DNA of 64,000 nt from Heritagella_A intestinalis (GCA_904418995.1 CAJFQF010000004.1:62001-126000); one strand, 5' to 3'. Counted from the first letter of the stretch, positions 24,651 to 32,861 are shown. The notes: generated from the sequence alone by a model not told the origin. Numbers and translations: made by a program.

Positions 24651-25970
24651 ATGAGCGGTGTAAAACAAAAAAATTTAGCGGCCTCTCTGGCCATAATCGT
24701 TCTGGAGGCCCTTTTCCTGCTGGGAAATTATTCTGTCGAGGGGATTGTGGTGCTGGTGCTGCTGGCAGTATACCTGCTGGTGCAGAACGTATTCACGGTG
24801 AAGGAAGAAGGAACCTATGGGATTTCGGATTTCCTGGGAGGATACATCGGCGCAGGCCTGACGGGCCTTTTGCTCATGGGCCTGACGGGAAGCCAAGTAT
24901 ATCGGATGGTAGAGGCCCAGGTAGAAATTGTGGGGTTCATTATCCTGGGGCTTTTGGCTCTGGTGTGCTGGATGTTTACCGGATGGCTCCGCAAAGGGAA
25001 CATCATCCTGCGTTTTTTGGCCTTCGCCGTGACCTATGTAGGGTATTTGCTCTTTTTGCTGTCCATGGGCCTGCAAAGTTCCTGGGAGACCTTGTGCCTG
25101 CTCACATTGGCGGCTGTGCTGGTGTTTGCCCTGGCCCAGTATATCCAGAACCATTATGGCGCCATGGTAAGGAAGTCCGCCTTTAACTGGATGCACCTGT
25201 TCCTGCTGGCAGTGGTAGTGGTGGGCGCTATCTGGCCCAATTATTTGTCGGAGCTGCTGCTCTCTGTGCAGCGGCTGCCCATGCTGGATTTCTGGCCCCT
25301 GTATTTGCTGATTGCCGTGATTTTGCTCTTCGCAGCGGTGGCTCTGGTGTGCTCCATTGCGGATAAAAAGAGCGGCGTTCCCGCCTATGATGTGACGGTG
25401 GTTCTGGCGGCCCTGTTCCATGTGCTGCTGGTGCCCTTTGCCCAGGCCTTTTTCAGCCCGTTCCTTCTGGTGTTTATTGTCCTGCTGCTGGTGCTGGATG
25501 CTGTGGTGTTTTTCCGCAGCAGTAAGGAGGAGGAAAAGACCGCTACCCTGGGGAAAACCACGTTCCGGGTGAATAACCTGCTGCTGGTAGGCGGCGTGTT
25601 GGCCTTGACAGTGCTGTATCTGGCTTTCCTATACGGTATGATTCTGCCGGCAATCGCTCTGGCGGCTTCTGCTGTGGTGCTTTTCTTCCTGCGGAAAGCC
25701 GGCAGCGGCGTGGACGGCACCCTGTTCTGGATCGTGGCGGTATTGCTCATCGGTTTGGTGGGGATTCTGTGGTGCAGCGTTACCCAGCGGACAATTTCCG
25801 CCTGCGCGTTGATTTTCTGCGTGTGCGTGATTTCCGCTTTTTCTCAGGCAGTGCTGGGCGTGCGCAACGCCAAGCAGCCTCGGCCGGAAAAGGGCCTGAA
25901 GCTGACGGTTACCCTGGCCACGGCCCTGTTGGTAGTGGTTGTGGGGTTAAACGGAAACTTTTGGGGCTAA
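24651..25970 (+). CDS. Polytopic membrane protein of unknown function
   Basis: 439 residues with about 12 hydrophobic helices and short loops, for example 'LAASLAIIVLEALFLLGNY', 'VVLVLLAVYLLVQNVF', 'LLLVGGVLALTVLYLAFLY' and 'FWIVAVLLIGLVGILW'. No transporter motif is recognised; there are few charged residues inside helices. The start at 24651 follows GGAGGGGG and lies 13 bases behind the previous gene; an in-frame upstream ATG overlaps that gene. It is the last gene of the locus, followed at once by a strong terminator. A membrane platform for the upstream proteins is the simplest reading from position. Confidence 0.8.
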   Translation: MSGVKQKNLAASLAIIVLEALFLLGNYSVEGIVVLVLLAVYLLVQNVFTVKEEGTYGISDFLGGYIGAGLTGLLLMGLTGSQVYRMVEAQVEIVGFIILGLLALVCWMFTGWLRKGNIILRFLAFAVTYVGYLLFLLSMGLQSSWETLCLLTLAAVLVFALAQYIQNHYGAMVRKSAFNWMHLFLLAVVVVGAIWPNYLSELLLSVQRLPMLDFWPLYLLIAVILLFAAVALVCSIADKKSGVPAYDVTVVLAALFHVLLVPFAQAFFSPFLLVFIVLLLVLDAVVFFRSSKEEEKTATLGKTTFRVNNLLLVGGVLALTVLYLAFLYGMILPAIALAASAVVLFFLRKAGSGVDGTLFWIVAVLLIGLVGILWCSVTQRTISACALIFCVCVISAFSQAVLGVRNAKQPRPEKGLKLTVTLATALLVVVVGLNGNFWG

Positions 25971-25987
25971 TACTGTGAAATAAAAGG

Positions 25988-26015
25988 AGCCGGGCGGCGG
26001 AGGCCCGGCTTTTTT
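25988..26015 (+). terminator. Terminator closing the VWA/tubulin/GTPase locus
   Basis: AGCCGGGC (25988-25995) and GCCCGGCT (26003-26010) around a 7-base loop, followed by a T-run. Confidence 0.92.
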
Positions 26016-26026
26016 GCGTTGTCTCC

Positions 26027-26055
26027 TTGCAACCCAAGTCCGAACATGATACACT
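26027..26055 (+). promoter_or_regulatory. Predicted promoter of glyS
   Basis: TTGCAA (26027-26032), 17-base spacer, TACACT (26050-26055). About 115-nt leader containing two similar GC-rich inverted repeats, but no T-box core (no GGTGG-ACCGCG). Confidence 0.6.
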
Positions 26056-26175
26056 ACTATTGGGGAAGTCGACGGAAGGGCCGCAGCCGGCGGCCTGCCG
26101 TGCGTTTCTCCCCCGCCGCCCGATTGGCGGCCATGACAACGCGCCGCAGCCAGCGGCGCAGGATGGAGGAAACTT

Positions 26176-27558
26176 ATGTTAGCAACTGAGAAAACCATGG
26201 ATACCATTGTGGCCCTGTGCAAGGGGCGCGGCTTTATCTATCCCGGCTCCGAAATTTACGGAGGCCTTTCCAACAGCTGGGATTACGGCCCCCTGGGCAT
26301 GGCCTTTAAGGACAATGTGAAGAGCGCCTGGAAGAAGAAGTTTATCCAGGAAAGCCCCTATAACGTGGGTCTGGATTCCGCAATCCTTATGAACCCCGAG
26401 GTTTGGGTGGCCACCGGCCATGTGGGCGGCTTCTCCGACCCCCTGATGGATTGCCGGGACTGCAAGACCCGCCATCGCGCTGATAAGCTCATCGAGGACT
26501 TTACCGGCGAATCCGCCGACGGCTGGACCAATGAGCAGATGCAGAGCTTTATCCAGGAGCACGGCATTACCTGCCCCAACTGCGGCAGCAAAAATTTCAC
26601 CGATATCCGTCAGTTTAACCTGATGTTCAAGACGTTCCAGGGCGTCACCGAGGACGCGAAAAACCAGCTGTATCTGCGGCCCGAGACTGCCCAGGGTATT
26701 TTTGTCAACTTCCCCGCTATCCAGCGCACCACCCGGAAAAAGGTTCCCTTTGGCGTGTGCCAGGTGGGCAAGAGCTTCCGCAACGAGATTACCCCCGGTA
26801 ACTTCATCTTCCGCACCCGGGAGTTCGAGCAGATGGAGTGCGAATTCTTCTGCAAGCCCGGCACAGATTTGGAGTGGTTCTACTATTGGAAGGACTACTG
26901 CAAGAACTGGCTCCTGTCCCTGGGCATGAAGGAAGAGAATATGCGCCTGCGTGACCACCGTCCCGAGGAGCTGTCCTTCTACTCCAAGGCCACTACGGAC
27001 ATTGAGTACCTGTTCCCCTTTGGCTGGGGCGAGCTGTGGGGCATTGCAGACCGCACCGACTACGACCTGGGCCGCCATCAGGAGCACTCTGGCAAGGACC
27101 TCTCCTATTTCGACCAGGAAACCAACACCCGCTACCTGCCCTATGTCATTGAGCCCTCTCTGGGTGCTGACCGTGTGGCTCTGGCCTTCCTGTGCGACGC
27201 CTACGACGAGGAAGTGGTGGACGAAGCCAAGAAGGATACCCGCGTAGTGCTGCGCCTGCATCCGTACCTGGCTCCCTTTAAGGCTGCGGTGCTGCCCCTG
27301 TCCAAGAAGCTGGGCGACAAGGCCCGGGAGGTCTATGCCCTGTTGGCCAAGAACTTCATGGTGGACTACGACGACGCCGGCTCCATCGGCAAGCGCTATC
27401 GCCGCCAGGACGAAATCGGCACTCCCATGTGCATCACCTATGATTTCGACAGCGAAAACGACGGCTGTGTCACTATCCGCGACCGGGATACCATGGCCCA
27501 GGAGCGAATTCCCATTGACAAGCTCACGGACTACATCCGGGAAAAAATCGAATTTTAA
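26176..27558 (+). CDS. glyS: Glycyl-tRNA synthetase, single-chain alpha2 type
   Basis: 460-residue class II aminoacyl-tRNA synthetase that charges tRNA-Gly. Seen: 'KGRGFIYPGSEIYGGLSNSWDYGPLG' region (motif 1 side), zinc-type 'CRDCKTRHRADKL' and 'ITCPNCGSKNF', motif 2 'SFRNEITPGNFIFRTREFEQ' in part, motif 3 'EPSLGADRVALAF', and the C-terminal anticodon domain ('LAPFKAAVLPLSKK'). This is the homodimeric form rather than the alpha2beta2 GlyQ/GlyS form. Length is normal. The start at 26176 follows GGAGGA with suitable spacing. It has its own promoter and a hairpin terminator, so it is a stand-alone housekeeping gene next to the accessory locus. Confidence 0.95.
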   Translation: MLATEKTMDTIVALCKGRGFIYPGSEIYGGLSNSWDYGPLGMAFKDNVKSAWKKKFIQESPYNVGLDSAILMNPEVWVATGHVGGFSDPLMDCRDCKTRHRADKLIEDFTGESADGWTNEQMQSFIQEHGITCPNCGSKNFTDIRQFNLMFKTFQGVTEDAKNQLYLRPETAQGIFVNFPAIQRTTRKKVPFGVCQVGKSFRNEITPGNFIFRTREFEQMECEFFCKPGTDLEWFYYWKDYCKNWLLSLGMKEENMRLRDHRPEELSFYSKATTDIEYLFPFGWGELWGIADRTDYDLGRHQEHSGKDLSYFDQETNTRYLPYVIEPSLGADRVALAFLCDAYDEEVVDEAKKDTRVVLRLHPYLAPFKAAVLPLSKKLGDKAREVYALLAKNFMVDYDDAGSIGKRYRRQDEIGTPMCITYDFDSENDGCVTIRDRDTMAQERIPIDKLTDYIREKIEF

Positions 27559-27564
27559 AAAATC

Positions 27565-27606
27565 GGCTGGGGCGCACTGCGTGAAACGCATGGGTTCCAG
27601 CCTTTT
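27565..27606 (+). terminator. Terminator after glyS
   Basis: GGCTGG (27565-27570) pairs with CCAGCC (27597-27602), with inner pairing TGCGT/ACGCA, followed by TTTT. Confidence 0.65.
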
Positions 27607-27644
27607 GCTATTCCATGGGGGAATTTATTAGAGGAGGTATTTTC

Positions 27645-28316
27645 ATGGGAAACTGGAAAAAAACAGCGGCCGCCCTGCTTTTGCTGGCAATGCTCAGCGG
27701 CTGCACCACAACAAGCCCTTCTTCTGTAGAGGACGGCACAGCGGTAGGCGGAACTCCCTCTCAGCAGCAGGCCGGGCAGGAAAGCAGCAGTCAAAGTCAG
27801 GCTCCGGAAAGTGCGGTTTCCGTGGCTCCGGAGCAGCAGGAGGTTCCTTCCGATAGCAGCGCGTCACAGACCTCCGGAGAAATCGACCAGGACAAGGCCC
27901 TTTCCATTGCCATGGAGAACGCCAGCGTCCCGGAGGACGACGCTTATAACATCAAGGTAGAGCGGGATGGGGACAACAGTATCCCCATTTACGACATTGA
28001 GTTTGAAACCGACTACGGGGACTATGATTTTGAGGTGGCCATTGATGATGGCCGGATTGTAGGGGCCGATTACGAAATCAATGAGGAGTGGCTCAGCCGG
28101 CTGGGAGGCAGCCAGGTTTCCCAGGAGGATGCCAAAGTGATCGCCGCTTCTAAAATCCCCGGTTCCAGCCGGGAGGACATCCGTATCCAGGAAGAAGGGG
28201 ACGATGGCCGCACTCGTTATGAGGGCTGGTGCCAGTTTGACAACATGGAGTATGAGTTTGAGATGGACCCGGAAACGGGAATCATCTTTGACTGGAACGC
28301 AGATTTACAGGATTAA
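27645..28316 (+). CDS. PepSY-domain lipoprotein
   Basis: 223 residues. Signal peptide with lipobox 'LLLAMLSGC' gives lipidation at C20, followed by a Ser/Gln-rich linker (about 21-85). The C-terminal half has two PepSY-like units: 'ISTDQDKALSIAMENASV'-type opening ('IDQDKALSIAMENASV'), 'YDIEFETDYGDYDFEVAID' and 'SQEDAKVIAASKI' with 'TRYEGWCQFDNMEYEFEMD'. PepSY domains usually bind and inhibit proteases or act as extracytoplasmic sensors; the partner here is unknown. The start at 27645 follows GAGGAGG and gives a clean signal peptide. It stands alone before a bidirectional terminator. Confidence 0.85.
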   Translation: MGNWKKTAAALLLLAMLSGCTTTSPSSVEDGTAVGGTPSQQQAGQESSSQSQAPESAVSVAPEQQEVPSDSSASQTSGEIDQDKALSIAMENASVPEDDAYNIKVERDGDNSIPIYDIEFETDYGDYDFEVAIDDGRIVGADYEINEEWLSRLGGSQVSQEDAKVIAASKIPGSSREDIRIQEEGDDGRTRYEGWCQFDNMEYEFEMDPETGIIFDWNADLQD

Positions 28317-28330
28317 CTTGTAATTAAAAC

Positions 28331-28375
28331 ACAGCAGGCGCTTGGGGAAGCCCTCTCAAGCGCCTGCTGTTGTTT
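28331..28375. terminator. Bidirectional terminator between the PepSY lipoprotein and xpt
   Basis: 14-bp perfect stem: ACAGCAGGCGCTTG (28331-28344) with CAAGCGCCTGCTGT (28357-28370). T-rich on the plus side and A-rich on the minus side, so it serves both converging genes. Confidence 0.85.
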
Positions 28376-28949
28376 ATTCTGCAAAGGTGATTTTCCCGCC
28401 GGAAATGGAAGAGACAATAGCCAGGGACTCCACCCGGACGCCCTGGGCCCGGAGCATCCGGCCGCCGTCCTGGAAGCCCTTTTCAATGACGATGCCGCAG
28501 CCTGCCAGCTTGGCCCCGGAATCCTTGACGATTTTCAGCAGCCCTTGCAAGGCCTGGCCCCGGGCCAGGAAGTCGTCCAAAATCAGCACGCAGTCCTGGG
28601 GGCCTAAGAATTTCCTGGAAACCTGGATGTCGTACACCGTGCCTTTGGTAAAGGATTGCACCCGGGCGGTGTAGAGGGCGCCGTCCAAATTCCGGGACTG
28701 GGTCTTTTTGGCGAACACTACCGGCACATTGCCGAAATGCTGGGCAACAATCGCCGCAATCCCAATACCGGAAGCCTCAATGGTCAGAATCTTGGTGACA
28801 GGCTCCCCGGCGAACCGGCGGCGGAATTCCTTGCCGATTTCGTTTAACAGGGAGATATCCATCTGATGGTTCAAAAAGCTGTCCACTTTCAGGACATCGT
28901 CCTCGGTGGCGCGTCCATCCTGCAAAATGCGCTGTTTTAAAAGTTCCAT
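28374..28949 (-). CDS. xpt: Xanthine phosphoribosyltransferase
   Basis: 191-residue purine salvage enzyme converting xanthine and PRPP to XMP in the cytoplasm. Family features: 'VDSFLNHQMDISLLNEIGKEF', 'ILTIEASGIGIA', 'VPVVFAKKTQSRNL' and the PRPP-binding loop 'VLILDDFLARGQAL'. Length is exact for Xpt. No purine riboswitch core is present upstream, unlike in many Bacilli. AGAGGAATATTT precedes the ATG. It lies downstream of the flavodoxin-like gene on the same strand but a terminator hairpin separates them. Confidence 0.93.
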   Translation of the reverse strand: MELLKQRILQDGRATEDDVLKVDSFLNHQMDISLLNEIGKEFRRRFAGEPVTKILTIEASGIGIAAIVAQHFGNVPVVFAKKTQSRNLDGALYTARVQSFTKGTVYDIQVSRKFLGPQDCVLILDDFLARGQALQGLLKIVKDSGAKLAGCGIVIEKGFQDGGRMLRAQGVRVESLAIVSSISGGKITFAE

Positions 28950-28993
28950 AAATATTCCTCTTTTTTATAATACGGGCTCCAAGGCCGCTGGAT

Positions 28994-29033
28994 AAAAAAA
29001 CGGCCTCCGCCGCAGATTCGCAGCCGAGGCCGG
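28994..29033 (-). terminator. Terminator between the flavodoxin-like gene and xpt
   Basis: On the minus strand CCGGCCTCGGCTG pairs with the CGGCGGAGGCCG side, followed by seven T (seven A at 28994-29000 on plus). Confidence 0.85.
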
Positions 29034-29049
29034 TGTACATAGTGAAGTT

Positions 29050-29469
29050 TTATTTTACTTTGGAAGCCAGAAGCTCTTTGGCCCACTTCAGGGTTTTCTG
29101 GATGTCTGCGTCCGTGACGGAACCCTTCTTAAAGAAGGAGCTCTTCACTTCCAGTTCCAGAACATCGTCTACCATATGGACGCCGTTGTTTTCCAGCTCG
29201 GTCTTCAGGTCGCTGAGATCGCTGGCCTTGCCGTTGATGAGATAGAAGGCCACGTTCTTGGTACGGGTGGGGTTCAGGTCGCGGCAGAAGTTTACTACCG
29301 GGGTGGGAACCTTGCCCTTCATGTCAACGCCAATGAACACGACTTTTTCGCCCTCGCAGGGATAGGCCGGGGGAATCTGGTCGCATACGCACTGGAATTC
29401 GCGGCCCAGTTCAGAAGCGATGGGCTGAACAGTACCGTTCTTGGAAAAATGCAGAGATTTGGCTTTCAT
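29050..29469 (-). CDS. Flavodoxin-like protein
   Basis: 139 residues. The opening 'MKAKSLHFSKNGTVQPIASEL' has the layout of a flavodoxin phosphate loop (strand, then S/T-x-N/T-G-T), followed by 'EKVVFIGVDMKGKVPTPVVNFC' and 'TKNVAFYLINGKASDLSDL', matching the central strands of a flavodoxin fold. The FMN-binding loop is degenerate, so cofactor binding is uncertain. The start at 29469 has GGAGG 8 bases upstream; the in-frame TTG further out has none. It may serve electron transfer or be a degenerate family member. A promoter lies ~50 bases upstream. Confidence 0.65.
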   Translation of the reverse strand: MKAKSLHFSKNGTVQPIASELGREFQCVCDQIPPAYPCEGEKVVFIGVDMKGKVPTPVVNFCRDLNPTRTKNVAFYLINGKASDLSDLKTELENNGVHMVDDVLELEVKSSFFKKGSVTDADIQKTLKWAKELLASKVK

Positions 29470-29516
29470 GTATAATTCCTCCAATTATGTAAAATAACAA
29501 AGGGGTTCTACAGGTA

Positions 29517-29525
29517 AGTATACCA
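29517..29525 (-). promoter_or_regulatory. Extended -10 promoter for the flavodoxin-like gene
   Basis: On the minus strand TGGTATACT: an extended -10 (TG-N-TATACT) with the -10 at 29517-29522. No good -35. Confidence 0.5.
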
Positions 29526-29648
29526 TAATTTCAGAAAAATTGCCACCAAAAGCATATTCTGTTACGAGAAAACTTTTGCTACTTTTTGGAGAAACCAGAC
29601 AAATATGTTGATTTTATGCACACAGTTCTTTAGAAAAATACGAACACT

Positions 29649-30698
29649 TTAGAATATCACAGTCTGACCGGTCTCGCCGGAGCGGAAAATTGCCTCCATG
29701 AGCTTCATGACGTTCATTACCTGGTCATGGCGGATAAGCTGCTCCTCTTCGCCGCGGCAGGCTTTGATGACGTTGCGGTAGAAGTCCCGCACATCGGACT
29801 GCACCTTGGGCAGGGGATAGGTCTCAATGGTTTCGTCAGTGCGGGGGGCCATGGTTTTGGTCAGGCCCGCAGCAGTGACCACCGGCACAGCGTCCCGGTT
29901 TTCCCAGTCGGACACCATGACAATCTTGCCGCTGAGGTCCCAGTCATAGATGACAGCCGTGCCGTTTTCCCCCTGCATATACCACCGGGGCAGGGAGATA
30001 AAATTGCTGGTGCCTACTTCCACCTGGACGGTAAGGTCGTCGTCAAAGTGAAGCAGAGCCTTAAAGCCGTCGTCCACTGCCTCGTTGGTTACATGGGAGA
30101 GATCCGCGTATACCGACCGCAGGGGCTTGTCTACCATCATCAGAATCTGGTCCAGCAGGTGGACGCCCCAATCCAGCACCATACCGCCGCCGTGCTCCTT
30201 CTGGTTGCGCCAGTCGCCGGGGATACCCCGGGAGCCGTGGACCCGGGATTCGATGTTAAAGACCCGGCCCAAAGTACCCTCGTCATAGAGCTTTTTCATA
30301 ATCAGGTAATCCTCGTCCCAGCGGCGGTTCTGGTGGACGGTAAACAGGACGCCGTACTCCTTGGAAGCGTCAATCATTTCCTGCAGCTCCTGGTGGTTCA
30401 GGCACACGGGTTTTTCGGAGATGACGTTTTTTCCATGCTTCATGCAGTCGATGCACACATCGTGGTGCAGGTCGTTGGGGATGGCCACGGTGACCAACTG
30501 GACGTTGGGGTCCTGAAGCAGCTCTTCCCGGGAAGCGTAGGCGTGAAGGCCGGCCTGCTCCGCCGCTGCGTTCCGCTCCGGCAGAATATCATAAACGCCG
30601 CAAAGGGTCAGCTCCTCCATGGTTTGCAGCTCCTGGGTGTGCCAGGTACCCATACCGCCGTAGCCGATAATGGCTACGCCAAATTTTTTCTGTTCCAT
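29649..30698 (-). CDS. Gfo/Idh/MocA-family oxidoreductase (1)
   Basis: 349-residue NAD(P)-dependent sugar or inositol dehydrogenase. The N terminus has a Rossmann motif 'VAIIGYGGMGTWH'. 'NVISEKPVCLN' carries the conserved EKP lysine, and 'MVLDWGVHLLDQILMMVD' is the C-terminal domain motif with its conserved Asp and His. Start at 30698 with GAAAGGA at a good distance. It is the last gene of a minus-strand sugar cluster but is separated from the rest by a 420-base repeat-rich spacer, so it may have its own control. Substrate unknown. Confidence 0.9.
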   Translation of the reverse strand: MEQKKFGVAIIGYGGMGTWHTQELQTMEELTLCGVYDILPERNAAAEQAGLHAYASREELLQDPNVQLVTVAIPNDLHHDVCIDCMKHGKNVISEKPVCLNHQELQEMIDASKEYGVLFTVHQNRRWDEDYLIMKKLYDEGTLGRVFNIESRVHGSRGIPGDWRNQKEHGGGMVLDWGVHLLDQILMMVDKPLRSVYADLSHVTNEAVDDGFKALLHFDDDLTVQVEVGTSNFISLPRWYMQGENGTAVIYDWDLSGKIVMVSDWENRDAVPVVTAAGLTKTMAPRTDETIETYPLPKVQSDVRDFYRNVIKACRGEEEQLIRHDQVMNVMKLMEAIFRSGETGQTVIF

Positions 30699-30752
30699 AT
30701 TCTAAAAATCCTTTCTTTTCGTGGGTTTTGGGACAAAAGCAGCCAGCCTTCC

Positions 30753-30792
30753 TGTGTGCCGCTGGCACACAGGACCCGAGCCGGCAGGAGAG
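30753..30792. repeat. Hairpin repeat, copy 1
   Basis: TGTGTGCC-gct-GGCACACA, followed by GGACCCGAGCCGGCAGGAGAGA. Matches copy 2 at 31061-31108 in stem position and in the CCGAGCCGGCAGG tail. Confidence 0.6.
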
Positions 30793-30834
30793 AACCGCGC
30801 CTTTGGAATCCGCCAGACTGCGTCTGGACACAAT

Positions 30835-30907
30835 CCGCGTTTAGGGCGGGATTATAAACAGCAGCCTATTTTCACACGTAACTATCTTCGCGAGAAAATA
30901 GGCCATT
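30835..30907. repeat. Dispersed intergenic repeat, copy A
   Basis: Starts CCGCGTTTAGGGCG and ends CGCGAGAAAATAGGCCATT. The same blocks in the same order and spacing occur at 38765-38838. Internal arms GCCTATTTTC and GAAAATAGGC can pair in this copy. Confidence 0.6.
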
Positions 30908-31060
30908 ATTTGCACCCTGCTCCAAACGCGGACGGGAACCGCACACTGTGCGGTGCGGGTTGGAGGTCAATTCCGTCTCGCCGCCTTGCGGACAGCTGAT
31001 TCCGCGACCACGCAGGTAACTTCTTGATGTTGCTCTCCCGCGAACTTGCGTCCAGGGCGC

Positions 31061-31108
31061 TGTTTGCCAGTGGCAAACATAGAGCGCTGACCGAGCCGGC
31101 AGGCGAGA
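31061..31108. repeat. Hairpin repeat, copy 2
   Basis: TGTTTGCC-agt-GGCAAACA then, after ~9 extra bases, GACCGAGCCGGCAGGCGAGA. Imperfect direct copy of 30753-30792; stem changes are compensatory (GT/AC to TT/AA), keeping the pairing. Confidence 0.6.
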
Positions 31109-31120
31109 CTATCAGCCCGC

Positions 31121-32095
31121 TTAGGCCCACCACATGGAGGTCATTTTGTCTTCAAAGGTGAGAACGCCCTTGAGGAATTCCACGGCCTTGGAGAGACCCT
31201 CGTTCTGGCTCATGAGGCTGTCCTCGTGCTCAATGCTGATAGCGTAATCGTAGCCCACCATCCGCAGCGCGCTGATCATATCCTTCCAGTAGAGGGTGTC
31301 GTTGCCGTAGCCGCAGCTGCGGAAAATCCAGGAACGGTTGATTTCATCGGCATAGGGTCGGGTGTCCAGTACGCCGTTGACAGAGGTGTTGATCCGGTCA
31401 ATGCGGGTGTCCTTGGCGTGGAAGTGGAAAATAGCGTGCTCCTTGCCCAGGGCGCGGATGCTGGCCACCGGGTCGATGCCCTGCCAAATCAGATGGCTGG
31501 GGTCGAAGTTGGCGCCGATTTCCGGGCCCACGGCCTCCCGCAGGCGCAGCAGAGATGCGGTGTTGTAAACACAGAAGCCGGGATGCATTTCCAGAGCAAT
31601 CTTGTCCACCCCGTGGGCTTTGGCGAAGGAGGTAAATTCCTTCCAGTAGGGAATCAGCACTTCATTCCACTGCCAGTCCAGGATTTTGCCGTAGTCATCG
31701 GGCCAGGGGCAGGTGACCCAGTTGGGGTATTGGGAATTCTCGCAGTCGCCGGGGCAGCCGGAGAATCCGTTGATTTGATGGATGCCCAGCTTTTCCGCCA
31801 GAAGCACGGTGTCCCGCATATCCTTGTCGAAGGAAGCGGCGATCTCCTTGTTGGGGTGTACCGGGTTGCCGTGGCAGGAAAGGGCGCTGATCTCCAGGCC
31901 GGACGCGGCAATGGTGTCCTTGAATTCCTGGAGCTTTGCGTCGTCGTTCAGGAGAATGGAGGGGTTGGCGTGAGCATTTCCGGGATAACCGCCGCAGCCG
32001 ATCTCCACCATCTGGATGCCCAGGCCCTTAAAGTATTCCAGCGCCTGAGGAAGGGGCAGATTGGCTACCAGATTTGTTACAACGCCCAGTTTCAT
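31121..32095 (-). CDS. Sugar phosphate isomerase/epimerase family protein (1)
   Basis: 324-residue TIM-barrel protein of the xylose-isomerase-like/AP-endonuclease-2 superfamily. Seen: 'MVEIGCGGYPGNAHANP', 'SALSCHGNPVHPNKE', 'IALEMHPGFCVYNTASLLRL' with a metal-ligand Glu, 'GANFDPSHLIWQGIDP' (Asp/His ligands), 'IFHFHAKDTRID' and 'AISIEHEDSLM' with the last Glu. All metal-site positions look intact, so it should be an active metal-dependent isomerase or epimerase. Start at 32095 follows GAAAGGA. It lies 37 bases behind the second epimerase on the same strand, in the LacI-headed sugar cluster. Substrate unknown. Confidence 0.9.
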   Translation of the reverse strand: MKLGVVTNLVANLPLPQALEYFKGLGIQMVEIGCGGYPGNAHANPSILLNDDAKLQEFKDTIAASGLEISALSCHGNPVHPNKEIAASFDKDMRDTVLLAEKLGIHQINGFSGCPGDCENSQYPNWVTCPWPDDYGKILDWQWNEVLIPYWKEFTSFAKAHGVDKIALEMHPGFCVYNTASLLRLREAVGPEIGANFDPSHLIWQGIDPVASIRALGKEHAIFHFHAKDTRIDRINTSVNGVLDTRPYADEINRSWIFRSCGYGNDTLYWKDMISALRMVGYDYAISIEHEDSLMSQNEGLSKAVEFLKGVLTFEDKMTSMWWA

Positions 32096-32132
32096 AAAAG
32101 ATCATTCCTTTCAGAATTCTACTGTCCTGAGG

Positions 32133-32861
32133 TCACAGCCCCAGAACGTCCGTCATATAAGCAAAGCTGTTTTTCGCGTCCCGGAGGGATTCCGCGTCTT
32201 CCGCTTCGTTTTCAATTTCCGCAATGGCCCACTCGACGCCGATATCCTTGCCAGTTTCCACAATGGCCTTCAGGTCGTTGGAACCCTCTCCCAGAGAGGT
32301 GCCCTTGCCGTCTGCGCCGTCCTTCAGGTGGATGAGCCCCACCCGGCTGCGGTATTTCCGCAGGAACTCGCAGGGATTGTCCCCGGCGTGGAAAACCCAG
32401 TAGGTGTCCGGCTCCAGCATGCACCACTTGGCAATCTCGTCAATGGGCCGCACCCCGTCCAGAGGGACAAACTCATGGGCGTGGTTGTGGTACAGCACCT
32501 GGATGCCGTATTTGGCAGCCTTTTCCTGGGCGGTTTTCAGCACCCGTTCCAATCGCTCCATTTCTTCGTGGGTGGAAGTGGGGGAATAGGAGCAGCCGAT
32601 ATAGGGGGTGCCCAGAGTGTGGTGGTACTCAATGATTTCGTCGATGTTGTGGTCCATGCGCTCCACATCCTCGTGGCAGCTCACAGAGGTGAGGCCCAGC
32701 TTTTGCAGGGTCTCCTTCATCTCTTCTGCCGGGACGCCAAAGGTTCCGGCGAACTCCACGCCCTCATAGCCGATTTCCGCCGCCAGGGCCAGGGCCTCCA
32801 GCAAGCTGGCCCCGTCGTGAACCCGGTCCCGGAAGCTCCACATTTGAATGGCTTTTTTCAT
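32133..32861 (-). CDS. Sugar phosphate isomerase/epimerase family protein (2)
   Basis: 242-residue TIM-barrel protein, shorter than its neighbour and only distantly similar to it. Motifs: 'LAAEIGYEGVEFAGTFG', 'LTSVSCHEDVERMD', 'GIQVLYHNHAHEFVPLDG' (H-N-H typical of the family), 'MLEPDTYWVFHAGDNP', 'VGLIHLKDGADGKG' and 'WAIAEIENEAED'. Start at 32861 follows GGAAAGGAG. It sits 37 bases before epimerase 1 and 23 bases behind Gfo/Idh/MocA gene 2, so these are probably co-transcribed; together they would oxidise and isomerise the same sugar or polyol. Confidence 0.9.
   Translation of the reverse strand: MKKAIQMWSFRDRVHDGASLLEALALAAEIGYEGVEFAGTFGVPAEEMKETLQKLGLTSVSCHEDVERMDHNIDEIIEYHHTLGTPYIGCSYSPTSTHEEMERLERVLKTAQEKAAKYGIQVLYHNHAHEFVPLDGVRPIDEIAKWCMLEPDTYWVFHAGDNPCEFLRKYRSRVGLIHLKDGADGKGTSLGEGSNDLKAIVETGKDIGVEWAIAEIENEAEDAESLRDAKNSFAYMTDVLGL

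Larger units (their letters stand above)
30699..31120. other. Repeat-rich intergenic region in the sugar cluster
   Basis: 422 bases, no gene on either strand. It holds two copies of a ~45-base hairpin repeat (30753-30792 and 31061-31108) and, between them, a ~73-base element (30835-30907) that recurs behind spoVAD. It also contains palindromes such as CCGCACACTGTGCGG. This looks like a cluster of small mobile or structured intergenic repeats. Confidence 0.6.

Noticed and set aside
26056..26175. Possible T-box leader before glyS
   Set aside because: The leader is short and has no T-box sequence; the stems seen are simple GC-rich inverted repeats.
28950..29049. Possible purine riboswitch upstream of xpt
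   Set aside because: The leader is only ~45 nt behind a terminator and lacks the conserved riboswitch core; the only strong stem there is the upstream gene's terminator.
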